This document shows, one piece after another, positions 11,628 through 37,059 of a DNA stretch of 64,000 nucleotides. The position numbers and the translations under genes were made by a program. This DNA comes from Pempheris klunzingeri (lineage: Eukaryota; Chordata; Actinopteri; Acropomatiformes; Pempheridae): NCBI RefSeq assembly GCF_042242105.1, contig NC_092020.1:3523001-3587000 (forward strand), given 5' to 3'. Positions within the stretch are counted from its first letter, which is position 1; each line of letters starts with the position of its first letter. Under the pieces are notes generated by a model. It had not been told where the DNA came from, did not search any database, and saw nothing but the letters and a program-made list of their open reading frames with translations.

Positions 11628-12590
11628 TAAAGCTATGGCTCAGATTTGTACCTAATTCAAAATTATTTAAAAAAACAAAAAACAACTTCATCACTGATTG
11701 TAAGTGGAAGACTGAAAAAAAACAAACTTAATGTGTAGGTTTGACTGGTCACCTTAAGGTGATACTTCTCCCAAAGTGTTTTTGGTATCAAATGCTCCTG
11801 TAGGCTTGAAAGGTCACTATTACTAGTTGGTACTTCATGGTGGGATTAACAGAAACCTTTTAAGTCTTCAGTGGGTGAGTATTTGATAATAAAGATTGCT
11901 CAAAGTGCAACAATACAACAATATGAAATCATTAAAACAAAACTGAAAGCTACATATATCTTACATGTATCTCTCATCATAAGCGTATACTTACAGCATG
12001 CATAAAGGGCTTTCACTGGTCCCCATTAGTCCAGTTAAAAACCCCACTCTTATTTACACATGAGAAGCGTAAGCACTTCAATATTGGCATCTATTCTTAA
12101 TATAAGATATCCCTTTACAGCTGATGCTCTTTAGGAGACACCATGTTTAGTACACAGGCTTCATTGTAAACATTCATTTTCTCTGTGAATAAATACTCCA
12201 GGACCAGTGTTTCAACATCGCTGCACACGTGGGACAATTTCACATTTCCATTAACTTCTGGGACATTAATAATAACAAATAGTTGTTAAATTCACAGCTC
12301 TGGCTGTTTCAAGTCAACTTAAAGCAGACAAGTAAGGCTCATTTAAGAAAACACACATTAAGCCTAATTCTTAAAGGCTTTAAACATATTCAGTGTGATA
12401 TGTAGTAGAATTTGCTGCAATTCTACCATTTTATCTCAATACACAAATACACTTTTATCCACAGAGTGTCAAGTATTCATCTTATCCCACAGCGCCACAT
12501 TTTCTTTATCAGCTGCTAGTATTCAAAAAGACAGTTTGAGCCGGTCCATTACTGGATGTAAGAAGTGGTCCCCAACGTCTCCCCGAGATC

Positions 12591-27688
<15,098 letters not shown>

Positions 27689-27887
27689 TCTAACAACACA
27701 CGGCACCGAATGAATCCGCCGAGCTGAGACATAAATGTTCAGTGAACCTCTCCGGGTGTCTCACGTCGGATGGAGAAGACGCCGCCGCTGCTCGTCTGAA
27801 TGAGATGCTTGCAGACCGCGGGGCGCTCATCTCTCTTTCATTCTCAACCCCTCCCCTTCATCTCACACACACACACACACACACACA

Positions 27888-27918
<31 letters not shown>

Positions 27919-30149
27919 GCACTGAGCGGTCTACTGAGGTGTAGCCAGGATATGATGAAAAGATGTACGAGAAACACTGAAAATAGCCTGATGAGAAATG
28001 CATAGACTGAACCACTCCGAGAAACGGTGGAACAGTGGTCACAGTGGTCACAGGTTGTTTAAGGGCTGTATGATTTATTCAGCATTAGTTTTTAAAGGGA
28101 AACGCCGGCAATTTACTGTTGAACTACCCCAAAGTTGGTGGACTGTCAAGAGACGGATTTTTAAAGGAGTGATTAAAATTGAGACTGAGATATCCTCACT
28201 TTCAACCAGTGCAGTCTGCTTCAAGCTCCAAGAATGTTTGAGCCTACAGTTCCCATCATGCCACAAAATAAAACACATTTTTATTGGAGTCAGTGCGTCC
28301 ATGTTACAAACTCCACATCTTCAGTTTTCAGTGCAAACTTTCTGTTATTGATTTGTAGTTTCCAATCCAAGCTGAGATAATCCTGATGATACCAAGGACA
28401 TTATAGAACTCTTTTCACTTATTTTTATGTGTACATTTGATATTGCACAGCTTCAAATTGACTGTTGTATCACGATACATTCACTTGTCGGCACAATGTA
28501 ACAAGAATCGACTGGATTTTATTTAGCTGTAACTGCAAACGATGGCGGCTTTACAGCCATGTTAGCACCAGTTTGTTGATACTTCTGTATTTCTTCTCAA
28601 CAAAGGGGAAACGTTGCCGTCACAAATTCATGCTATCTCTATCTACATGAACATTTTTCCCCTCAGTTGCTGAACAATATGTGAAGTTGCATACATCTCA
28701 GTGGCTGCGCAACCAATCAGAACTGACGACAGGAAAAAGAGCTAATTAAGTCCAATGTTGTGTGAACTAACTTTCCTCAGTGTTTTCTAACCGGTGGCCC
28801 AACAGGATTAAGTGTAGGCCCAGCATGTAAACACATGCTGTCTTTAAATAACTGCACCACTTGCCTCAACATGCTGTGGTTTCTATACCATAGGGCCATA
28901 TGTCGAGTCACTGTATGTGTTGAGTTTGGCAAACATCCAAGTGAACTGATCCAAGAACTTTTTTAGTTGAAGTCATTAAGAAACAAACAACTTCGGCATC
29001 CAACCAGACTGAAGAGCAGCGTGTAATTGCACATCAACCGATTATAGAGGTCTTACTAAAACAAACTACTTTTAAAGAATCTGATCCCAAATGCACATAA
29101 AAGAGTAGAATGGTGGTTACATAAAGTACAGTACAGAAGCTACATGCTTTTAACAAGGTCACAAAACCAAAAATACAGCTCTAACAGTAACCGAGCCTAC
29201 TACAGTAACACAATACAGAAGGCTTCTGCCACCTCAAGCTTCCAGCAGCCATTCATACTGAGCCGGTCATTTATAAGTGTGATGATAAATATGCCACAGA
29301 GCACATGTCAGAGGGATAGAGTGTACGCAGGGTGTGTGAGGTATTCTTAGCACTGATGACAGTGCAGGCCGCCAAATCCATTCACATCTCTAAATGGTGC
29401 TCTGGCTGCAAGACAAGGCCACTCGTTACTGCCAAGATATTAGTTTCTGCTTTACTCTGCTGATTCCTACCTCAGATATGCTCTCTATTATTTCAAATTG
29501 TGAATGATATTGAACACTTGGAAGATGGGCTTTCTGAATCATTAAAATTTAAACTTTAGGAACTCCGCTCTGAAGGTAGGACAGATAAAAATCGCCCTCA
29601 CGCAGATAAAAACCCCTCAGCACAGAAATGCAGTAAGTCGAGAGGAATCATGTGAAACACGCTGATGGATCAGGTGATGGTAGTATTCTAAATGCCATTC
29701 ATGATATCAAATGAAGATATATTTTGGGATAAGCAAGCTTAGGAGAGCTCGATACACTAGACTGTAGCTATCAAACTGCTGTGCACGTCCTTGGTACCTG
29801 CAGCTAAAAGATAATGAAATTATCGACATCCCTTAGAACATGACAGACATCGTCAGGCAACGTGAACAGAAAACTTCCTGCTTTAAGGGAATGTTAAGAT
29901 AGAAGTTTAATACGTAAGAATATGTTAAGGATGTGAGAGAGTAATCTTATAAAGTCAATCACCACAGGCTTCAGTCTTAAACAATGCTCTTTCCAGAGAT
30001 CCAAGGGCACCAAGCATCATGGGAAGCATTTTTGTTTGACACACAGTCGACATCAAGCTGTTCTACAATCTGTCCCCTGCTTGTATGGGTCCACTTCAAC
30101 CATTCTGGCTCAGTTCACTATTTTTCTCCCCCCAGCAGCACAGGAGCTG
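27689..30149. other. adam19 promoter/5' flank and adam19-thg1l spacer
   Basis: Immediately upstream of adam19 the DNA is GC-rich (GACGCCGCCGCTGCTCGTC near 27780). A (CA)n/(GCAC)n microsatellite spans 27864-27920. From 28 to 30.1 kb no exon is recognised. SOX30, which I recall next to ADAM19 in mammals, is not seen. On the minus strand an ATTAAA at about 29904-29909 could serve thg1l polyadenylation. Confidence 0.55.
27864..27920. repeat. (CA)n(GCAC)n compound microsatellite
   Basis: (CA)12-13, then about five GCAC units, then (AC)n. It begins about 175 bp upstream of the adam19 ATG. Confidence 0.95.
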
Positions 30150-33100
30150 TTAGCAGTCGCTGTCCTCCAGGATGTCTGGGTGTTCTTCCCAGAACTGCTC
30201 TCCTATGATGTCACAGTGACAAGCCTGCAACCTCCTCCTGCTGCGCGTCACGGGCACCTCCTTCTCCTCTTCGTCAGGTAGCTTCACACGTTTAGTGATA
30301 GTTTCGTCTCGCTGGGCACAAAGAACGAGGAACACGAGCAGCACAATTAGCTTGATTTTTTTGAGGAAAAAAAAAAAGAAAAACTCTACTGCATCTGTCT
30401 GCTGGTTGCCTGGCGACCCCCAGAGGTCACTGCATTTAAGCAACAAATAGTCCTGCTGTAAAACTACAACTTCCTTTATTGCATGGACTAGATAAAGAAA
30501 GACATGACCTAGAATAGTGAACTTTAGAGTGCTGGTAGATGTTTTGTTTTCTAGCTTTGGACAGAGACAGGGTAGCTGATTCTGTGAGTCTTTTGGTCTC
30601 CTGGCTGCAGCTTTACATTTAATGGGCAGATATGATAAAATATCAATTTTCTTGTACAACTCTGCAAAAACTAGTGCTTTCCAAAAATATCTACTATTCC
30701 TGTAAGAGGTCCACCTACCCTGCTACTAATCCACCTTAAACAATTGTTAATGTTACCTGTTCCAATAGATTCCTGTATAAATTACTCATCACATTTCTAA
30801 TCCTGCCATGCAGCAGTTAATTTATTCTCCTCTCAGTTCACTATGGTCTGAAGATCTAATATTAAAGACTTTAAAGTTGATATGCTTTCCTACATAGTGA
30901 ACAGGGACCTGTTGAAGTGTCTATCTGCTGATGCACACAGAACACTATCTGAAATTTCAGCTTCCTGAAACATCAACAGTAAATGTCGGGTTTTGGTGTC
31001 AGTCAAAACTGCAAAATGCTCAATCTTTTCTGACGATGTTTGACAAGCACAGAGGAGGAAACCCTACACAGAGCACAGACGCTGAGGCAGAGGGACGTGT
31101 GGGGGAAATGTCACATATCATTAGCTGAAGTGGAAACAGATAAGACAGCTGAGATGGAGGTGGGCACAGTGGCGGACTTAAAACCTTCATCACTCTTTAA
31201 AAATCAAAGATGTCTAACAGAGTAGAAGTTATCCAAGTGGATTTCTCTGTAGGAATCGTGTGGACTTGAATCCCTTTAAGCAGCTCACCTTTTCCCAGAT
31301 AAGAGTGGTGCCTTTCCTGTGCAGGGCAGGTTCATCGTTGTAGTTGATATTGAACTCAGAGAACAGGATCTCATTTTTGTCTGCAGCTAATGTTCCCTGG
31401 AGGGAGAAACAATACGATTATTCACAAGAACATGAATATTGCAAAACCCAGCTCGGGTGCCTTTGTTGATGTTTCTTCATAGAAATGTTTTTATAGTGAC
31501 AAAGGAACTTGGAAGCACAAAGGTTTGATGAGATGTGAATGACTCATGTTGCCCAAACATCCACCCAGAACGAACATTTCCACAACTTGTCAGCTGTCAT
31601 CACATCATCATGAGTTTCCCCTCGCAGCGCGCGGGACAATGAGGTGACTTCCAGAGAACAGATGCGCCAATCAGGGGCAGCTAAGGAGACAGACCTGGTG
31701 TTCTCAAAAAAGACATTGCTCCTCCGTCTCATCAATATGGTGCATTATTTCCCTTCACACTTTTGCAGCTACGGATGTGACTAATTTGTGGTGTATGTGT
31801 TAATTTCCACTGAGAATAAACCAGCAACTGCATCCAGAACCATGTCTTGTTTATAACATAACATTTTCTTGTCTTGAAAGTTGTGCAGGTTATGCAGTTA
31901 TGCGTTATTCAGAACTACTTTTAATCACACACACAAAATAATTCGTTGAGGCTGTTAAAATCTGAGACAGATATTTAAGTTGGACCATGGATAATAAAGC
32001 TGCAATCAACTATAATTTATCAGTTAATCTACTGATAATATTGTCCATTAATCAACCCATTGTTAGTATTGTTATTCTACCATCAGATCTTATCGGACAC
32101 TAAAGTCTTCAAGTTGATTAGTTTGCTGTGCAAACAGTCAAAAACACAGAGTATTCGGCGTATAATGATAAACTGGAGAAAAGCTGAGGCAGCAAACATT
32201 TGGTCTACTTATTTGATAAATGCCTTGTAATGCCGTCATTGACTAATTCCTTATCAACTGACTGGCTGACTAATCAGCTAATTCCTTCACCAGTAATGGA
32301 CATCAAAAATTAATTAGTGTAAAAAAAGGCAAAGGTACGAGTGAACTGATCAAAGCACACATTCACATTTAATAAGTGGCAATCTTCTATGCTTAAGTGG
32401 AGAAGACAATTAAGTACATTGGGTTGTAAATAATTATGACAGATAGAGATGTGGGAAGTTTCATTGCTGTGCTTTGTTGAGGCAGGACACCTTGATATGG
32501 GCCTACAGTCTCCTGAGTAACCTGAAAACTGGAGTCAGATGTAACCTGTGTTTTGAATAATCCTATCTGGACTAAATGTCAGGTGATCATGAGTCAACGT
32601 TGTTATAAATAATACATTTGTCCATGTTTTATAACCTCTAAATATGCAGGTGATTCCTCTTTATTACTTTTTTTTTGAAGATCTTTTTTGTTCTTGTTCT
32701 GTTAATTATAGAAGATTAAAGGGACAAACAAGAAAGTGTATTGCTATTTCCCTTTTGATATTAATATAAGCTCGAGTGTATTTATAGAAACACGTTCATC
32801 TATGCATATACACAAACAAAAAGTGATTAACTTAAGGTTGTGTTTCGCTCTCACCTTTAAGCGAGCCTCTGCCTGGGCTGTGGGGAGTCCTGCTCCCTGT
32901 ACTAATGTCCAAAACACCGTGTTGTACAAATTATTAATGTGACCTAAAAGACACAAAAAACACAGTCTGTCAACTTTTATCCTGGTCAGTTTAATGAACG
33001 GATTTGTCTTGAAGTCAAACGTGTGATTTGTTCGAGCACAGCCTGTACTTACAATCTGCCTGCCTCCAGCTGAGGTAGTCTCTGAGGTTGCGGTTGCTAG

Positions 33101-33775
33101 GATACAGGACCACACGTCCATCAAACCCCGGGGGGTACAAGAGCGGCTGTTCACCAAAATACTCCTTCCAGTAAAACACATATGAGGAGGAGAACTGGGA
33201 GGCCACATGGGTCATGAGCTTACTGCCAGAAGAGATCAGAGAACGAAGGGAAGTCAGACAAAATGCAGCAAACACGTGAAAAGCACGCGTGAGAACGACA
33301 CCAGTCTAAGTACCTGGCTCTCCTCTTAAACAAGGTGGAGGTCCTCTTGAAAACAAAGCTGAACTCATCGCTTTGCCCATAAGCGATGACAATATCCTCC
33401 AGCTCCTCTATGACAGAGCGAGCACTGCGGGTCATCAGGCCCAAAGCCCTGTTATCATTGGGCTTAGTGAACTTGTGCTGCTCTGCAAACCTGAAACCAC
33501 ACCGGCAAAGACAGTGTGATGAAGTATCAGCCTCATGTTTTCACACAGATGACACACGTGTCCCTCGAACAGGAGACTCACTTGTGGAAGTTGCGCCCAT
33601 CCAGTCTCACAACGATGTAGCAGTTCCGCAGACACGTGTCGTCTGTTTCAAAGTTGCGGACATACTCGAACTTGCTCTTGGCCATGTTGCTGGAACAGGT
33701 AAAGAGACGTGACAGGAGTTTGACAGCTCTACGTCTGACACATCCACCTAATCTGCAGGCCTTTCCAATCAGCAT
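30150..33775 (-). CDS. thg1l: tRNA-His guanylyltransferase 1-like, complete
   Basis: Adds the G-1 nucleotide to tRNA-His by 3'-5' polymerisation (family knowledge). 299 aa, essentially the human length. Coding exons in transcript order: 33582-33775, 33314-33490, 33053-33222, 32855-32943, 31289-31396, 30150-30311; lengths sum to exactly 900. Diagnostic blocks: [24 protein letters not shown] with metal-binding Asp (about Asp59), [13 protein letters not shown] with the Asp106-Glu107 pair, [55 protein letters not shown], and the end [19 protein letters not shown] basic 30-residue leader precedes MAKSKF, as in human. It begins just inside an exon whose acceptor (TTTCTTTCAG|GAGC, exon start 33785) implies a non-coding first exon upstream. 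It is divergent with lsm11. Confidence 0.96.
31985..32290 (+). repeat. dispersed repeat (GCTGCAAT...ATTA-rich family)
   Basis: AAGCTGCAATCAACTATAATT, CAGTTAATCTACTGATAAT and a final GACTAATCAGCTAATTCC match the layout of a common teleost repeat that starts GGGCTGCAA and is full of ATTAATC motifs. Diverged copy in the 31397-32854 intron of thg1l. A second copy is at 35395-35640. Confidence 0.65.
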
Positions 33776-33785
33776 GAGGGTGCTC

Positions 33786-34605
33786 CTGAAAGAAAAAACC
33801 AATGAATGAATACACAATAAATGAGCTAACGCATTCTCAGGACGTGACGGTGAATTAATATTTTCAGGCAAACCAGGAGCACAGATACTTTAATTAGAAG
33901 TCAAAGCCAATTCAAAATGAGATCCGCCTGACGATGGGACACATTAGTTACATGTTCACTTACACTTGACGTTAGTCCTTAACTCCATGCGTTAATCTAG
34001 CTGCTCCTTTATTTCTAATAGGGTTAGTAAGGAAGCACGTTTATGTGAGCTGATATCTACATTTATTCTGAGGCAGTTGTCCGACCTCACACATTGGTTA
34101 GTGTCCGTCAGCGATTTCTGTCGTTGTGATACAGCGGACAGCACGAACAAACGTTCCGGAGCACAAGCCTAAAGTAACGAAGTTAAAACAAATTTTGCTT
34201 ATTTGCCCTCTTTAAAAATCCAGCGTCATATATTGATTCATATTTTCTGTTGCATGAGATAATTAAATAACTGAACCTGATTTACGTAGAAGCTACTAAA
34301 CACATAATAAACCGATGGCCGTACATCGTCTGTGTTTCAGCGCCATCTTGTGCCAAAGATTGTGTATGGACAAGAGGTTCCACAAACACTTATTACCGGA
34401 AGTTGCAGTCTATTGACAGGCTGGACTATTTCCCGGCGGAGTTTGTTGAGTGATTTCTAAAGATGCACATGGCAGCGGGACACTGTTTTGAAATTATTAC
34501 AAGAGAAACATTGGGAAACCACACAGAATAGCACTTCCGGGATTGACACTCAGACGTCAAGAACTTTCCCAGGATTCCCCGCGCCGCCCTGTACTCATTT
34601 CAAAC
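33786..34605. promoter_or_regulatory. divergent thg1l/lsm11 promoter region
   Basis: This 0.8-kb gap separates the thg1l coding exon (minus) from the lsm11 start (plus). It contains a YY1-type site CGCCATCTTG at 34341-34350 (minus strand CAAGATGGCG), and ETS/GABP sites ACCGGAAGT at 34395-34403 and ACTTCCGG at 34533-34540. No TATA box is seen. ETS plus YY1 is typical of TATA-less housekeeping promoters. The thg1l 5' UTR exon presumably lies near 34.2-34.35 kb, but its donor was not fixed. Confidence 0.6.
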
Positions 34606-37059
34606 ATGGAGGAGAGGGAAAGAAAAAGTGCCCAATCAGATGGTAAAGAAAAGGTAACTGCATCATGTTCAGGTACCTCAGCGGCACCGGAGCGCGAGGC
34701 GGAGACTGGCGGCAGAGCCGAGGACGATGACGCAGCTAAAGTAGATGTCTGCTCCGAGAGCTTTGACCCTCTCGTCGCCTTGTATTCTCCCTCCGTATCG
34801 CTTCCTTTCCCAAACATCAAATGTTTCAACAACGTGTCCGATTATGAGAGCTTTCTGCGGGGCGGCCGGGGCAGAGCCAAGCCGGAGAATGTGGAGAAAA
34901 GACGGCAAAAGGCGATGAAAGGGGTGGCGGACCCGGAGCGCATCGAAAGGCTGAAGAAGCTCATGGTGAACAACCCGGTGGCCGAACCAGAGGAGGGGGA
35001 GAGCAGCGGCACCCCGCGGAGGAGGAGGCAGAAGACCCAGAAAAATGTCCTGACAAGGATGCCCTGTAGGTTCAACACCACCAACACCACCACCGCCAAC
35101 ACCAACAACACCACCAACACCACCACCACCACCACCACTACTACTACTACCACCACCACCACCAACAACACTACTACCACCACCACCAACACCACTACCA
35201 CCACCACCACCACCAACAACACCACCAACACCACCAACAACAACACCACCAACACCACCAACACCACCACCACCACCACTACCACTACTACCACCAACAC
35301 CACCTCCACCACCACCACTAGCACTGCTACTAATCCACTTAGTTTTACTGGGGTTAACTCAATAGGCTGGTATCATTTAGGATTAGATTTTGTGAATAGG
35401 GCTGCAGTTAAAAATATTTTACACTGGTGATTAATTTTTTTTACTTTTAATCGATAATCTTATCAAAAACAAAACAGTGGATGATTACCACACATCATGA
35501 CCACTTCCCAGGGCCCAATATGATATGTTTTGAACTGCTTGTTCTGTCCAAAACTCTTAAGATGTTCACTTACATTGGTATAGATAAACATGTTTAACAT
35601 TATAATAAATAATGAACAATTTTCTGTTGATCTTTGCAGCACTGTTTGTCTGCCCCCTCTCCTTATGGCTCATGATGCAGTCTCCACCACAAAGCACACA
35701 ACTTCTCAGACACTAAGTGATAAGAGAAGGGATATTAGAATGCTAATGTTTCTGCCCCATGTGTTGGTTTGCAATACTTAGCATGTCACTGGAGCAAAAG
35801 CTGATGACCATTGTGCTTGAAATATCGGCCACCAGTAAAGTGTGACACGATGAGCCTTCAGAGCAGCCTGAGATTTTCCCATTGTTTGGTTTTTCCAGTG
35901 GAGGAATGAACAGCGTCCGTCCCGCAGATATTCCCATTGGCTCGTTCTCTGCAGGTGAACTCCTTCAGTAAGTGATTGGCTGTAGACGCAGTTGTGAAGC
36001 CTGTCTGTCATGTGTCTTCAGTATGTAAAGGCAGTCCGTTGGGGGAGCTGTACCGCTGCGTTGAGGAGAGGATAAGGGTCAAAGTTCACATCAGGACCTT
36101 CAAGGGACTGAGGGGGGTGTGCTCCGGCTTCGTCGTAGCCTTCGATAAGTTTTGGAACATGGTGAGCGCTTTCCCACTCACTTTACAGCTGTCGCATGCT
36201 GAATCTGAAATGATCCATATCATGATATTGGTTTTCATATTTTCTTTTTTTTTTTTTTTTTCAGGCAATGGTAGACGTAGATGAGACCTACAGAGAGCCG
36301 CTGCTCGGAGAGGCACTGTACCACGAGAAAGCCCTCACCATTTCACGGGTAGGCACAGTCTGACTGGAATATAGTTTCTACTTTGTAATAGTTAAAAGTT
36401 CCAATGTATATAATTTCAGTTCTGATTGATTTGGCGACACCAGCACAGCCAAAGAAATTCATGCTGTTTTAATAAAGAAGTCAAAAATGATGGATTTTGG
36501 GGTAGTTTTGCTCACAACAGCGTTCCTGTACAGGAATGGCAGAACCCTCCGATAACAATGATTATTATATAGAGAGGTAATTACAGACTGGAAATTTGTT
36601 GACTGGCTATTGATTGAAAACACTGATCATAAATAGTACAAAAATGGAGTTTGATTTCATGAAAATTAGAAATGGAAGCTCCGAGTTACATTTTTTTTTA
36701 ATGTGACCAAAATCTCCGCACAGCTCTTTGAGAAGCTAAAGCTCCAGGAGAACGCAGGAGGTGATGAGCCGACAAAGAAGGACAAAGTCCAGGAAGCGGC
36801 CAGCAAGCATCAGCCTGCAAACCCCAAACCCCCGTCTGCTCACCATACCAGCACGAGAGGGCACAGCAGGACAGAGTTCAAGCTGTCAGACACGGTTAGA
36901 ACCACACAGGAGAAGGACAAGGGCTCGCTGAAGGCCCAGGGCCCACAGGTGCGTCACAGGAAAGACTCCCAGATGTACGGCAAGGTCCACATGCGCCACA
37001 TCAACCAGCTGTTTATCCGGGGAGAGAACGTGATCCTGGTTAACCCACAGCCACTCTGA
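34606..37059 (+). CDS. lsm11: U7 snRNA-associated Sm-like protein LSm11, complete
   Basis: Component of the U7 snRNP ring that cleaves replication-dependent histone pre-mRNAs; acts in histone locus bodies (family knowledge). 339 aa. Exons 34606-35065, 36022-36161, 36265-36348, 36724-37059; total 1020. The start MEERERK matches the human N-terminus; an upstream in-frame TTG at 34543 was not used. Exon 1 carries the conserved [12 protein letters not shown] motif (FLASH-interaction side) and [10 protein letters not shown]. Sm1 spans exons 2-3 ([40 protein letters not shown]). The long linker and Sm2 ([17 protein letters not shown]) are in exon 4. The exon 1 donor must be CCCT|GTAGGT, because only phase 1 gives [12 protein letters not shown]; the overlapping TGTAG|GTTCAA would cause a stop. 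ATTAAA at 37194-37199 and AATAAA at 37276-37281 follow. Confidence 0.95.
35073..35325 (+). repeat. imperfect (ACC)n trinucleotide tract in lsm11 intron 1
   Basis: About 250 bp built almost wholly of ACC, ACT and AAC triplets kept in one register with no frame-breaking indel. It starts 7-8 bases after the exon 1 donor. In the lsm11 frame it would read Thr/Asn; the opposite strand would read Val/Leu. Intronic, so not counted as coding. Confidence 0.92.
35395..35640 (+). repeat. dispersed repeat (GGGCTGCA...ATTA-rich family)
   Basis: GGGCTGCAGTTAAAAATATT, TGATTAATTTTTT, TTTAATCGATAATC, then CACTTCCCAGGGCCCAA and GAACTGCTTGTTCTGTCC follow the order of a well-known teleost repeat. Second copy in the window (the other is in the thg1l intron). 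Lies in lsm11 intron 1, directly after the ACC tract. Confidence 0.7.
36349..36723 (+). other. lsm11 intron 3
   Basis: CGG|GTAGGC to CCGCACAG|CTCTTT. AT-rich; nothing else recognised. Confidence 0.85.

Larger units (their letters stand above)
6980..12590. other. intergenic region gpr151-adam19
   Basis: No coding exon recognised on either strand. Contents: a (GT)n tract at 9634-9656, a homeobox-site-rich unique block at about 9180-9600, a dispersed repeat at about 10440-10880, and a LINE-tail-like repeat at 11394-11627. The final several hundred bases before 12590 are probably the adam19 3' UTR, but I found no convincing minus-strand poly(A) signal to end it. Confidence 0.6.

Noticed and set aside
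34842-35324. Minus-strand ORF of 160 codons rich in Val/Leu
   Set aside because: It is the antisense of the ACC trinucleotide tract and lsm11 exon 1. The composition is set by the repeat and there is no protein-family signal.
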